From a bacterium (GTDB lineage: Bacteria; Bdellovibrionota_B; Oligoflexia; Silvanigrellales; Silvanigrellaceae), in NCBI GenBank assembly GCA_009918675.1, contig RGDM01000014.1, positions 1-64,000 of the forward strand: a stretch of 64,000 nucleotides of DNA, in the 5' to 3' direction. Made by a program: the position numbers and the translations under genes. How positions within the stretch are numbered: position 1 is the stretch's first letter; every line of letters begins with the position of its first letter. Below the pieces are notes generated by a model. It searched no databases and was not told the origin of the DNA. It worked only from the letters and a program-made list of their open reading frames with translations. Shown here piece after piece: positions 47,921 through 57,010 of the stretch.

Positions 47921-50115
47921 TTAGAACCATCCTCAGTCGGTAGAATCTCCCCCCTGTTGTTAAAGTGGGCCAGGAAATAAGCAGACGGATCGAGTGCATC
48001 GTGACGCTGCGCAGTAAACGGCGGGTTGTGAATTTTGTTGATTGCCGAAAAGTTGAAAAGTTTCTCGAGCTGCTCTCGAATTAAAGTCCGATCCAATCGT
48101 CCTGCGTTTATGGTTGCTTGCGCAATCATTTTTGTCAGATCATATGCATGAACTAAGCCCATGGCGGCAGATAGCTGAGTTGCCTTCAAGTTCATCTGCG
48201 AACTTGCAATCTGATAGCGTTCAAAAAGCGAACGAGCGCGTGGATTTGCGTTTCGAAAAAAGGTGAACGCCTGAATAAATTCGACTTTCACCTTTTTCAA
48301 AGCATCTGAGGTTTCTTTGTAGAAGTCATTTGAAGTTATTCCCCAATGCGACAAGACCTGAAAACGAACTCCACGTTCAGCCATACTCTTCACTGCGAGA
48401 ATTCCCTCTGGCGCGTTGAGAGTCATCAGGACAATGTCAGCTGCAGATGACTGCAACGACGCAATTTGGATGCTGACTTCGTTTGCTCCGCGGTCAACCC
48501 ATTGAACCATCACCGGTTTCACATGATTCTCCGCTAACACCCTTTCGATTGCTTTTTGGCTACTCCGTCCCCAAACACTCGATTCCATCAACAAAGCAAT
48601 TTTTTTACTGCGCTGCAGCGCATTTTTTACTAGAAATTTTGCAACCTGTTCATCATTCCCGCCAAGTCGAAAGACATAATTTGGTTTTTGGCCGTTCTCG
48701 ACAATATCGACTGCCGATGCCCAGGGAACTAAAAAGGGAATTTTGTATCGATGAATTGAGTCGATCTCGGAAAGAATCACATTGCTGTGAATTCCTCCAA
48801 GAATCGCTATCAGGTTTTTTTGCTCGGCAAGTTTCTTGATATTCGCAAGACCACGCAAATTGATTCCCGCGTTATCGTAAGACTCAATTTCAACCTTCCG
48901 ACCTAAAACACCTCCTCTTTCGTTCAGTTCCTCAGCAGCCAAGTGTGCCCCATGTTGAATCGCTTGCCCGGCTAACGAAGCTGCAAGTGAAAGATCAGCA
49001 TCAATACCAATAACAACCTCTCGATCGTTTGGCTCTTGCTTTAGTTCAATCTCATCTTTTGCTTTAGGCTCACTTTTGACAGGAATCTTCAGAGAAAATT
49101 CTTTTTCCCATTTCGCTATCATGCCTGCGCTAAAGTCTTTGACACTCGCAACAAAGTTTTTCCGTTCTTGTTCGGTCAAGCGTTCAACGCGCAGCCCCCC
49201 CGCCTCAAGTTCGGCGAGCAACATTTGCTCAACTCGCAAAGCCTCATGCCTTTGCTTTTCTGCAACCTCATCAACCACCCTCTTGAGTAAAGCATTGAGC
49301 TCTTTATCAGACGACCAAAGACTCTTCTCCGAAAGACATGGAAATTCAGACAAGTAACCATGGTTGCTGATGGTCATGACTTTCTGAACATCTGCGAGAT
49401 TCAACGCGGCAATCGCAACAATACTGTTCTCTCCAGCATCGATCGCATTGTCGGCCATCGCTTTATAGATCTGCTGAAAATCAATTAAGATTGGGATTGC
49501 TCCCCACATTTTGAATTGTTCCATAATCATTGGACTGCGCATTGTTCTCACCCGCAGGCCCACCAGGTCGCGAGGATCCCGAATTGGTTTTTTTGCGGTA
49601 AATTGCTTGAATCCCGACTCCCAATGCCGAAAGCACTGCAATCCCTTTTGCTGCAGTCCGGCGCGAAGGCGTTCACCAAGCTCTCCATCAAGAACGCGAT
49701 AGGCGTCTTCACGACTTTCGAAAACAAACGGCAAATCAGCATACTGAATAGGCGGATACAGCTGCGCTAATTTTGCTGTTGGGGGAAAAATAAGATCGAG
49801 CTCTCCGACAAGCGCACGCTCAATCATATGCTCATCGGTGCCAGCGGTTTGATTTGGAAAAATTTCAACCTTCACCCGCGCTCCCAACTCGTTTTTCAGC
49901 AATTCGGCAATTTGCAGTGTTGCCTGATGCAGGGGTGTGCCTTGCGGGAGATCATGAGCAATGCGGATATGAATTTTATTTTCACCGGAATTTTCAGAAT
50001 TCGACTTGAAACGCCGCAATATATTTTGCTCCGAAAATAAAAGCCAAATTAAAAATATTCCACAAAAAATAGACAATATGAGCAAAATTGTTTTTTGATC
50101 TGGTTTTTCAAACAT
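47917..50115 (-). CDS. Membrane-tethered fusion of TRAP-type (DctP) and ABC-type (LivJ-like) binding proteins
   Basis: The ATG at 50115 (AGGAGG upstream) gives 732 residues. An uncleaved N-terminal span (about 10-28) anchors it. Residues about 48-335 form a DctP domain: [31 protein letters not shown], the ligand-arginine region [31 protein letters not shown] charged linker (about 345-372) leads to a Peripla_BP_6 domain (about 375-725): [51 protein letters not shown] or ABC membrane subunits are absent. The gene overlaps the hybrid kinase, suggesting a two-ligand sensory protein. The architecture is seen directly; the role is inferred. Confidence 0.88.
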   Translation of the reverse strand: MFEKPDQKTILLILSIFCGIFLIWLLFSEQNILRRFKSNSENSGENKIHIRIAHDLPQGTPLHQATLQIAELLKNELGARVKVEIFPNQTAGTDEHMIERALVGELDLIFPPTAKLAQLYPPIQYADLPFVFESREDAYRVLDGELGERLRAGLQQKGLQCFRHWESGFKQFTAKKPIRDPRDLVGLRVRTMRSPMIMEQFKMWGAIPILIDFQQIYKAMADNAIDAGENSIVAIAALNLADVQKVMTISNHGYLSEFPCLSEKSLWSSDKELNALLKRVVDEVAEKQRHEALRVEQMLLAELEAGGLRVERLTEQERKNFVASVKDFSAGMIAKWEKEFSLKIPVKSEPKAKDEIELKQEPNDREVVIGIDADLSLAASLAGQAIQHGAHLAAEELNERGGVLGRKVEIESYDNAGINLRGLANIKKLAEQKNLIAILGGIHSNVILSEIDSIHRYKIPFLVPWASAVDIVENGQKPNYVFRLGGNDEQVAKFLVKNALQRSKKIALLMESSVWGRSSQKAIERVLAENHVKPVMVQWVDRGANEVSIQIASLQSSAADIVLMTLNAPEGILAVKSMAERGVRFQVLSHWGITSNDFYKETSDALKKVKVEFIQAFTFFRNANPRARSLFERYQIASSQMNLKATQLSAAMGLVHAYDLTKMIAQATINAGRLDRTLIREQLEKLFNFSAINKIHNPPFTAQRHDALDPSAYFLAHFNNRGEILPTEDGSK

Positions 50116-50238
50116 TTTGCCTCCTGCAAACAATCTAAGTTAAGGTGTACTTGCATTACGAGACATGTTCACCGAGTAAAGTAACAAAAACTCTGTAATT
50201 TTATCTTTTAAGCAACGCCATGCATTTGGGGAAATAAA
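50116..50238. promoter_or_regulatory. Divergent promoter region of the chimeric receptor/kinase and HPt genes
   Basis: This 123-bp AT-rich gap must hold promoters for both directions. No convincing -35/-10 pair or operator palindrome is seen by eye. GGGGAAATAAA precedes the HPt start and AGGAGG precedes the receptor start. Confidence 0.4.
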
Positions 50239-50649
50239 ATGAATCAAAAGCAGCCGGAAAAACAGATGCTCGAAAGTGTTGTCACGGAGTTCAAAAGTAT
50301 TATTGAAAAATTTGAGGCTGAAGATTTGCTCGAAATCTTCAATGAAGTCTTGGCCGCATTTTTACAAGAAGAAAAAACAAGAAATGATGCCTATCGCGCG
50401 GCAATCGTTCAGCGCAACCCGAGCCAACTCGCAAGCGCCGCGCATGCTTTAAAGGGAAGCTTCGCAACCCTCGGGCAAAAAACCTTGCACAGCCGAATGG
50501 AGACTCTCGAGAGAAATGCACGTGAACAGCGCATCGACTGGGGTGCAGAAAAGAAAAATTTCGAAAGCTTTTGCGCCGAGCTAGAACTTCTTGTCAAAGT
50601 TGCCGAGAAATATCTTCAACGCGACTTGAGAGTCTCATCGAGCACCTGA
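50239..50649 (+). CDS. Stand-alone HPt phosphotransfer protein
   Basis: A 136-residue cytoplasmic helical protein with the HPt signature ASAAHALKGSFATLG, the phosphoacceptor being H69. It has a helical N-terminus, EIFNEVLAAFLQEEK before the active helix, and a long last helix. HPt proteins pass phosphate from hybrid-kinase receivers to response regulators. The divergent hybrid kinase at 45680-47920 has a receiver but no HPt, so it is the obvious donor. Its 3' end overlaps the next convergent gene by 34 bp. Confidence 0.9.
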   Translation: MNQKQPEKQMLESVVTEFKSIIEKFEAEDLLEIFNEVLAAFLQEEKTRNDAYRAAIVQRNPSQLASAAHALKGSFATLGQKTLHSRMETLERNAREQRIDWGAEKKNFESFCAELELLVKVAEKYLQRDLRVSSST

Positions 50650-51578
50650 GATGCGCGACTTTTAATCCGCGTATCCATATGGTTTTGGCTCAGCCACAAA
50701 AGCTCTTTAACCATTTCAGAACCGCCAACCCGACCCATCAGGTCTATCAGCTGAAATTGAGTCCACGCATTTTCCGAGCGAAATGTTGTCATCCATGCAA
50801 CGGCATTAGCTCGAAGAAGTTCAACATAACTTTCTTGAAAAATCTGGCGGGCTCCCGCATTTGCAGCCGCAAAGTGAATATTCAGAGCAAAGAACTCTTC
50901 TGCGCTTGGTTTAGTTCGAGCAATATTCTTCAAATAAAGATTCAAGATCATCGGCGCAAGCGATTTGCTTTCTGAGTGGCCACGCCCCTCTTCTATGACA
51001 ACACGCCCGTAAATTTGCCCAATCGGCTGCTGCAGAGCGCGCGCACTCCGGCTTTGCTCGGCTGTCTTGACAATCCATTTGCGAAGGAGTGCGGAATACG
51101 CATTCCTATCCCAGTGCTCAAGAGTGGCCAACCACTCCAAACCTCCGCTTGATGCGGCCTCAGCCTCAACGAATTCAACAGCCACGGGCAGATCAAGAAG
51201 AAGGCCTAAAGTCATGGCAGCAAGTCTTCCTGTGTTGTTTTGCATGCTCGATGGTTTTGATTTGATATCTTGCAGCCAGCCTTCCAATGTCTTTCGACAG
51301 CCGTTGCTTGGGTCTCTCATGAGCGTAAGCAACGACTGCCGCACCTGAAGTTCTGAGACAGAGGTTTCCGCAAGCAAAGCCTGCAATGCTTCCATGCCAA
51401 TACTTCTACTTCCCGAACAACGATCTAAAAGCGCTGCCTGCGCACCTGCTCGCGGAGCTGCATTCACGGCAGGCGAGAGAGTCAACAATGTAAAGAATGA
51501 AAGGCCTGCGAAGGCTAAGCCAACGATCGAAAAAATGCATTTGGGTGAGCTCGGCAGATCACTTCGTGTCCAATTCAT
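50616..51578 (-). CDS. Secreted helical-repeat-like protein, function unknown
   Basis: The 320-residue product has a signal peptide (hydrophobic about 15-35, ending VNAA). The mature region is alpha-helical with recurring Leu/Ala-rich segments and phrases such as RQSLLTLMRDPSNGC and LIDLMGRVGGSEMVKELLWL, suggesting HEAT-like repeats. It starts in an ATGA overlap with the upstream gene and has GGGAG nearby. Its end overlaps the HPt gene. No family is recognised. Confidence 0.75.
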   Translation of the reverse strand: MNWTRSDLPSSPKCIFSIVGLAFAGLSFFTLLTLSPAVNAAPRAGAQAALLDRCSGSRSIGMEALQALLAETSVSELQVRQSLLTLMRDPSNGCRKTLEGWLQDIKSKPSSMQNNTGRLAAMTLGLLLDLPVAVEFVEAEAASSGGLEWLATLEHWDRNAYSALLRKWIVKTAEQSRSARALQQPIGQIYGRVVIEEGRGHSESKSLAPMILNLYLKNIARTKPSAEEFFALNIHFAAANAGARQIFQESYVELLRANAVAWMTTFRSENAWTQFQLIDLMGRVGGSEMVKELLWLSQNHMDTRIKSRASQVLDETLKSR

Positions 51579-52060
51579 ACCTGTCTCCCTTGTTCAGTCA
51601 TAATCTGCCATTGCCCAATCTGGTTTTCTGGTTGACTCGCGTCAGCGCTATGACTTGAATTCTCTTTTCTCGCCGCGCTTGCCCAACACAAAAGAATTGC
51701 TTTGTCTTCCGGAAGGCTCAACGGGAAATTCTTATCTTGAGACATGTCGTGAAGCTTGCACATGGCCTCACACCACAGGCTGTGGTCCGCCTGGAGCAGT
51801 TCGCTGTCGCCCTTACATACATCAACGCGGATCGCTCGTCGGTGAATGCGACTCAGTTCCTCAGAGAACCAACGCAAAGCCCGGATCCGTGCCGACCTTC
51901 GTGACGCAATTTTTCCTTGCAGACGAGGGCCTGATAGCAAAGAAACAACTAAACCTTCTTGCAATTCGCGGTACCGACTCACGAGCGAGCGGTAGGCAAG
52001 AGATGCCCAGAGGGCCGCCAGAAGCGCTGCCAAGTGCCAAATCAGACTCGTCAAATCCAT
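51575..52060 (-). CDS. Single-pass membrane protein coupled to the helical-repeat protein
   Basis: A 161-residue protein with one N-terminal span (about 5-23) and a charged, helical cytoplasmic or periplasmic remainder with three cysteines. Its stop overlaps the next start (ATGA), so the two probably act together in the envelope. It is divergent from rel/spo. No known domain is recognised. Confidence 0.7.
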   Translation of the reverse strand: MDLTSLIWHLAALLAALWASLAYRSLVSRYRELQEGLVVSLLSGPRLQGKIASRRSARIRALRWFSEELSRIHRRAIRVDVCKGDSELLQADHSLWCEAMCKLHDMSQDKNFPLSLPEDKAILLCWASAARKENSSHSADASQPENQIGQWQIMTEQGRQV

Positions 52061-52165
52061 GTGTGCAGCCCACCAGCCGTGCTGTGAATGCGTTAAAGTG
52101 ACAACGAGAGTAATTTACCAGTTTTTCAAGACAGAGTAGAACTGCCGCTGAAGGAGATCGCTGCA

Positions 52166-54490
52166 GTGACACAGTCACCCCCCGGACCAACGAGCGCCCC
52201 GCAACCAACGCCGCCTATCGCCGATGCCAAACCGGTTGATCTGCTGGCAGAGGAGGCTTTCCTTAAGTTAGCCGCTGCAACCAGCACATACCTTAATTCA
52301 GCTGCTATCGAGCGCTTGCGAAAAGCTTATCAATTTGCCCATTCTTTGCATGCGGGTCAGCTCAGAAAAAGTGGCGAACCCTATATTGTCCACCCTATTG
52401 CGGTGGCAGAGATTCTCTCCGAATATCGTATGGATGAAACCTCGCTCATTGCTGCTCTTCTTCACGATGTTGTAGAAGACACTCATGTAAGCGTTGAAGA
52501 AGTTGAGAAACAATTTGGCCCAAATGTGTCTTCGATTGTCGATGGTCTCACCAAACTTGCCAAAGTTGAATTCCGCTCGAGCCAAGAAAAACTTGCTGAA
52601 AACTTTCGCAAGATGATTGTCGCCATGTCGCGCGACATTCGCGTCATTGTTGTTAAGCTCGCCGACCGACTTCACAACATGCGCACACTTAAAGCGCTGC
52701 AGCTTGAAAAACGCCAACGGATTGCGGAAGAAACCAGCGAAATTTACGCCCAACTTGCTGGGCGGCTTGGTATGTACAAAGTCAAAGCCGAGCTTGAGGA
52801 TCTCTGCCTGAAAGAACTCAAACCTTCGGTTTACTCGAATCTGGTTACCCGCGTTGCACAAAAGCGCGGTGAGCGCGAGTTGGTCATCAACAACGCTCGT
52901 GAACATCTTGCACAATCTCTTGAAGAGCATGGTATTAAAGCGAAAGTCGAGGGGCGCGCAAAACATTTTCATTCCATCTACAAGAAAATGTCTGAAAAGC
53001 AGATGGAGTTCGAAGACATCTATGACCTCTTTGCGCTGAGAGTTTTGGTCAGCAGTATCAGCGAATGTTATGAGACGCTGGGGATTGTGCACAGCATGTA
53101 CAAACCTGTTCCAGGCCGATTCAAAGACTACATCGCAATGCCCAAAGCGAACCTCTATCAAAGTCTGCATACGACCATTGTTGCTGCACGGGGTGAATTG
53201 CTCGAAGTTCAGATCCGTACTTCAGAAATGCATCACATCGCCGAGAATGGGATTGCCGCGCACTGGGCTTACAAAGAAAAGCGCGGTCGAGAGCAAAGCC
53301 GCTCTGGAGATGAACCTATCAGCCAAGAAGACCTTGAAAAGTTCAATTGGCTCAAACAGATTGTTCGTCATCAAAAAGAACTCTCGGACCCAAATGAATT
53401 CCTTGAGGCCGTTAAAGTCGATCTCTTTGATGACGAAGTGTACGTCTTTTCTCCCAAGGGAGATGTGTTTGAACTGCGCCGCAGTTCAACATGTTTGGAC
53501 TTCGCCTTCGGTGTACATTCCGACCTTGGTTTGCGCACAACTGGAGCCAAGATCAACGGACGCATGAGTCCGCTCCGCACACCATTACACAGTGGCGATG
53601 TTGTAGAGATCTTGTCGGGCAACAAAATTCGCGCCACAAAAGATTGGCTTTCCTATGTCACAACAAGCAAAGCCCGTAACAAAATCCGCGCCTACCTGCG
53701 AAGCGAAGATCGTGAAGAAGCCAAACGAGCCGGGCTGGAAATGCTCGAAACTGCGCTCGAGCGGCATAATCTAACTTACGATCGCGCATTGAAGACAGGC
53801 GTCTTCTCTGATTTGAACAGAGTTCTTCCAGTCGGGAGTCTCGACGACTTTATTCTGCAAATTGGCTACGGAAAGATGGATGCACCGCAGGCGCTTGTAA
53901 AAATAATCGCTCAGTTACCTATCACCGCAGTCCCCGACGTGTCGCAGAATTCGCAAGATTCAGCCTTGATTCCATTGAATAGCCTTGAAGCCTTTGAGCC
54001 CGACTCACAACCCCGCAGTCGCTTTAAAAATCGAGGCATCCGTAAAGCAGAAGACTCTGTCATCGTGCAGGGAATGGAGGACCTTGTTGTCCGACTCGCG
54101 AAATGCTGCGAACCATTGCCCGGACAACCAATCACGGGATTTGTTTCACGCGGGCGCGGAGTCACAATCCACTCTGCAAGCTGTCCTTGGGCTCTTTCCA
54201 ATGATCCTGCGCGGCAAGTGGAATGCCGCTGGAATTCGCAAGGCAGCGCCGAGCACAACGTTCGTCTCAAGATCACCACTCATGACAAACAAGGCATGCT
54301 TGCAAATATCACGAAACTCATCTCTTCAACGCAAATCAATATCACTGGTGCCGATGTGCAAACCACTCCGGAAAAACGTGGCATCATCACCCTACGCGTG
54401 CATGTCAACGGCATATCTCAACTCAGAGACATTCACGAGAAACTTGAGGCTCTTGATGGTGTCATTCACGTGGAGCGCTTGACGGGCTGA
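52166..54490 (+). CDS. Bifunctional (p)ppGpp synthetase/hydrolase (Rel/SpoT family)
   Basis: The GTG at 52166 (AAGGAG upstream) gives 774 residues. The HD hydrolase domain is intact (HPIAVAEIL, LLHDVVEDT with H100-D101). The synthetase domain has DIYDLFALRV and GRFKDYIAMPKANLYQSLHT; the RFKD motif is the RxKD type of bifunctional enzymes. TGS (VYVFSPKGDVFEL), a zinc-finger-like CCEPLPG and a C-terminal ACT domain follow. It is probably the main stringent-response enzyme. The N-terminus has an extra 25-residue Pro/Ala-rich stretch. Its end overlaps the next gene by 29 bp. Confidence 0.95.
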   Translation: MTQSPPGPTSAPQPTPPIADAKPVDLLAEEAFLKLAAATSTYLNSAAIERLRKAYQFAHSLHAGQLRKSGEPYIVHPIAVAEILSEYRMDETSLIAALLHDVVEDTHVSVEEVEKQFGPNVSSIVDGLTKLAKVEFRSSQEKLAENFRKMIVAMSRDIRVIVVKLADRLHNMRTLKALQLEKRQRIAEETSEIYAQLAGRLGMYKVKAELEDLCLKELKPSVYSNLVTRVAQKRGERELVINNAREHLAQSLEEHGIKAKVEGRAKHFHSIYKKMSEKQMEFEDIYDLFALRVLVSSISECYETLGIVHSMYKPVPGRFKDYIAMPKANLYQSLHTTIVAARGELLEVQIRTSEMHHIAENGIAAHWAYKEKRGREQSRSGDEPISQEDLEKFNWLKQIVRHQKELSDPNEFLEAVKVDLFDDEVYVFSPKGDVFELRRSSTCLDFAFGVHSDLGLRTTGAKINGRMSPLRTPLHSGDVVEILSGNKIRATKDWLSYVTTSKARNKIRAYLRSEDREEAKRAGLEMLETALERHNLTYDRALKTGVFSDLNRVLPVGSLDDFILQIGYGKMDAPQALVKIIAQLPITAVPDVSQNSQDSALIPLNSLEAFEPDSQPRSRFKNRGIRKAEDSVIVQGMEDLVVRLAKCCEPLPGQPITGFVSRGRGVTIHSASCPWALSNDPARQVECRWNSQGSAEHNVRLKITTHDKQGMLANITKLISSTQINITGADVQTTPEKRGIITLRVHVNGISQLRDIHEKLEALDGVIHVERLTG

Positions 54491-55307
54491 GCCAGCTCCA
54501 TGCAACACTCAGCCGTGGCATTTCGAGACGATCGGGAACAAAAAGTTCAGAGACGCCCAGTTTAAATCCGCTTGCAAGATTTAGGCCCAGCGAAAACTGG
54601 CTCCAATGAGGTTGTTTTGCGTTCGTCAATTGATCTGTCAGAGAAAGATCTGTTGCGTCGTCGACAATCGCCAAACGACTCTGGGTTGTTTTTTTGCCAA
54701 TTGAAAGTCCTCCCCAAAATCCCGACTTTATGTGCTGCACTTGCACATCGACAAAGCTCAGAAATGCATCGGCGGTAAAAGAATCGCTGCCAGACAAACT
54801 GCTTATTGTGCCTTTAATTGACGACGAGGTTTTGGCAAATCCGCCGCCAAGATGAATGCTCGCTGACGACAACCGCGCAGACGCCAACTGGATTCGTGCG
54901 CCAATCTGCGTTTGCAGAAGAGATGCCTGGATGCCCATCATTTTCTCAACGCCTTGAGGCAAAACACCTCCCCAACCTTCCACCGAAATACTTTCAAGCT
55001 GCCCAAGGCGGTAGCCAGTTTGAAGAAAAAAGCTTGGAATACTCTGAACAGGTGAAGAGGGAAGCTTCTCGCGTTTACTACCTACTTTTGTGTTAGGCGA
55101 TGGCAGAAAACTCAAATCTGTTTTGAGTCCAAGTCGCAAATCAGGCACGAGCGGCATGGGAACCGGAATTGTATCGAGCAACGCAGCGCTAACCTCTTGC
55201 AAACGCCGAGCTTGCTCCGTCCATAAAACCGCAGCCTGCGCGCTTGTTGCGGGAAGCAAAATGCTCATAACCAGGCGTAATATAATTTTTTTGCATCGAT
55301 ATTTCAT
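54462..55307 (-). CDS. Secreted protein, probably outer-membrane beta-barrel
   Basis: The 281-residue product has a basic n-region, a hydrophobic core and a cut site near SAQAA. Beyond a helical 25-residue segment, the sequence alternates polar and hydrophobic residues with many Gly and aromatic positions (SFFLQTGYRLG, ISVEGWGG, SIHLGGGFAK, FWGGLSIGKK, FSLGLNLASGFKLG), as in barrel strands. It converges on rel/spo with overlapping stops. No family is recognised. Confidence 0.7.
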   Translation of the reverse strand: MKYRCKKIILRLVMSILLPATSAQAAVLWTEQARRLQEVSAALLDTIPVPMPLVPDLRLGLKTDLSFLPSPNTKVGSKREKLPSSPVQSIPSFFLQTGYRLGQLESISVEGWGGVLPQGVEKMMGIQASLLQTQIGARIQLASARLSSASIHLGGGFAKTSSSIKGTISSLSGSDSFTADAFLSFVDVQVQHIKSGFWGGLSIGKKTTQSRLAIVDDATDLSLTDQLTNAKQPHWSQFSLGLNLASGFKLGVSELFVPDRLEMPRLSVAWSWLSPSSAPRE

Positions 55308-55457
55308 TGCCTGGATGTCCTCAAGTCACTGATGAAGACATTTTTACATAGGAGTTCGCGCCAGCAAACTGCGTGTTTTTGACAAATCAACAGAGGAACG
55401 ACACCCGTTTGCAGGCGGAAGTTGCAAGTGAATCTTTCACACTACGAAAAAAGAAAT
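55308..55457. other. Short intergenic stretch with nothing identified
   Basis: 150 bp between two minus-strand genes. No coding frame, clear hairpin or promoter could be supported. The left end must hold the start region of the barrel-like gene. Confidence 0.4.
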
Positions 55458-56846
55458 TTAAGGGCGGCAGAGCCCCGAGGACGGCTGCACACTCGAAACA
55501 GGCGCATTGGAATCTGCTTCACCGATTTTTTTTCGAGCTGCGGCAATTTTCTCTTGAATTTCAAGCGGCGGTGAAACCACAAATTTCACCGGAGAGGTGG
55601 CGCTTGTCGCCAATTTCGCCAAACTCGCAGACGAAGTGGAACTTTGCGGCGCTGAAGTGGAATTATTTGCGGAACCCAAATTCGCGGAAGTCGCTGATCC
55701 AGAACCTGGCGTGTTGCCAGAAGTCGCTGAAACAGGAGTTGTGCCAACGGTAGAAATCGCTTGAACAGCATGACTGCTAACAGGAGAAGCTGTCGACTTT
55801 GGCGGTAGTGGCTCACCTCTTGAACGATCTGCTGAATCGCTGGTTGGTCCGGTCGTAGTGGAATCCTTGCTTTGTGGCGGGAGCACCGAAATAGGCACTG
55901 AAGAACCAGTTTTGTTGAGTTTGATTCCTGCTGTCGACTCAATCCAATCCATGTACGGAGCGATCAAAGTATAATTGACATCACCATCTGCGCAATTGAT
56001 AGCTTTTTGAACAAGCACATTCATCCCCGAGACAAGTCCGAAAACCCTGGGCGTGTCTTTAAGAAATGCAGGCCCCCCCGAATCACCCGAGCATGCCTGA
56101 CGTGCTCTCGGCGGCGGATTGGTATCCTTAATGCGAATTTGGTTGAGCAAAATCGTGTCGGGATAATTCAACTTGTCAATGACATTGAAAATAAATGAAT
56201 CTGCGCGTCGCATTCGCCCGGCATCATTGCGGTCCATGTCGGTGTTACCATAGCCAATCATGGTGACTGATGTTTGCGGTTGCAGCTTCTCGAGGTTGCT
56301 TTCAAACGAAGGAATTTTGCGATTGGCGGGAAGCGATTTCTCAGTTGTTACAAGTGCCAAATCATGAAACCAGCCATTCCATTTGGGGTGCACCGCAACC
56401 TGATCAATCTCCAGCATTTCACTCGCAGTTGCCATTTCAATTGAGGAAGCAACTGTCACGTTGCCGCTCACCTTCAAGGCCATCGGCCCCTCCGACGGCG
56501 CAAAGCAATGCGCAGCTGTAAGAATCAAATTTTCCCCAGCAATCACTCCCGTGCAAACGGAAACTCGAGTGCTTTCGTCGGCTAGTTTTAAAACGATCCG
56601 CAACCCAACCGTGGCAAGTTCAAGATCATCTTTGAGTTGGGCAAACTCCGCGTTCGTCAATCCTGTCACGGATTCATTCTTTTTTAATGAGGATTTTCCA
56701 ACCGCCGACGAAGCGGCCGAGGCACAGTTTGGCAGCGAAACGAGCGGCGCAGACGCATTTCGACATGAGGCACTGGCAACGGCCCCAATAACAAGCAACG
56801 AGGTTTTGCTGCGGCGACCAAATTCATATCCGATGAACCACATCAT
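55458..56846 (-). CDS. Trypsin-like serine protease lipoprotein with a long Ser/Thr/Pro tail
   Basis: The ATG at 56846 (GAGGTGAA upstream) gives 462 residues with a signal peptide ending ASASC. The S1 protease domain (about 75-310) has LILTAAHCF, WFHDLALV and ACSGDSGGPAF, so His-Asp-Ser are all present. Paired cysteines fit an extracytoplasmic enzyme. After the domain, about 140 residues are low complexity (S, T, P, A), and the end SSGLCRP has a lone cysteine. It is divergent from oxyR, and a second trypsin-like lipoprotein lies on the other side of oxyR. Confidence 0.88.
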   Translation of the reverse strand: MMWFIGYEFGRRSKTSLLVIGAVASASCRNASAPLVSLPNCASAASSAVGKSSLKKNESVTGLTNAEFAQLKDDLELATVGLRIVLKLADESTRVSVCTGVIAGENLILTAAHCFAPSEGPMALKVSGNVTVASSIEMATASEMLEIDQVAVHPKWNGWFHDLALVTTEKSLPANRKIPSFESNLEKLQPQTSVTMIGYGNTDMDRNDAGRMRRADSFIFNVIDKLNYPDTILLNQIRIKDTNPPPRARQACSGDSGGPAFLKDTPRVFGLVSGMNVLVQKAINCADGDVNYTLIAPYMDWIESTAGIKLNKTGSSVPISVLPPQSKDSTTTGPTSDSADRSRGEPLPPKSTASPVSSHAVQAISTVGTTPVSATSGNTPGSGSATSANLGSANNSTSAPQSSTSSASLAKLATSATSPVKFVVSPPLEIQEKIAAARKKIGEADSNAPVSSVQPSSGLCRP

Positions 56847-56938
56847 TTCACCTCGAAACAGACCCCAATTTATCGGAGCCCTGCATATTTCCTTGAACAA
56901 AATCAGACAAACGAATGATCTTATTTGATAAAGATAGA

Positions 56939-56950
56939 AAAACCGGTTTT
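56939..56950. promoter_or_regulatory. 12-bp palindrome in the protease-oxyR gap
   Basis: AAAACCGGTTTT is a perfect palindrome in the 164-bp divergent region, 60 bp before the oxyR start. It could be an operator for either gene. No match to a known OxyR site is claimed. Confidence 0.3.
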
Positions 56951-57010
56951 ACTGGAAAAAAGAGCCGCACGAGCACCGCTGCGGCAATCGGGACATTTGG
57001 GGTACGAAAA

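Noticed and set aside
52298..53170. 290-codon minus-strand frame inside rel/spo
   Set aside because: Mirror of the conserved synthetase domain; composition (many Phe, Asn, His) is typical of an antisense shadow.
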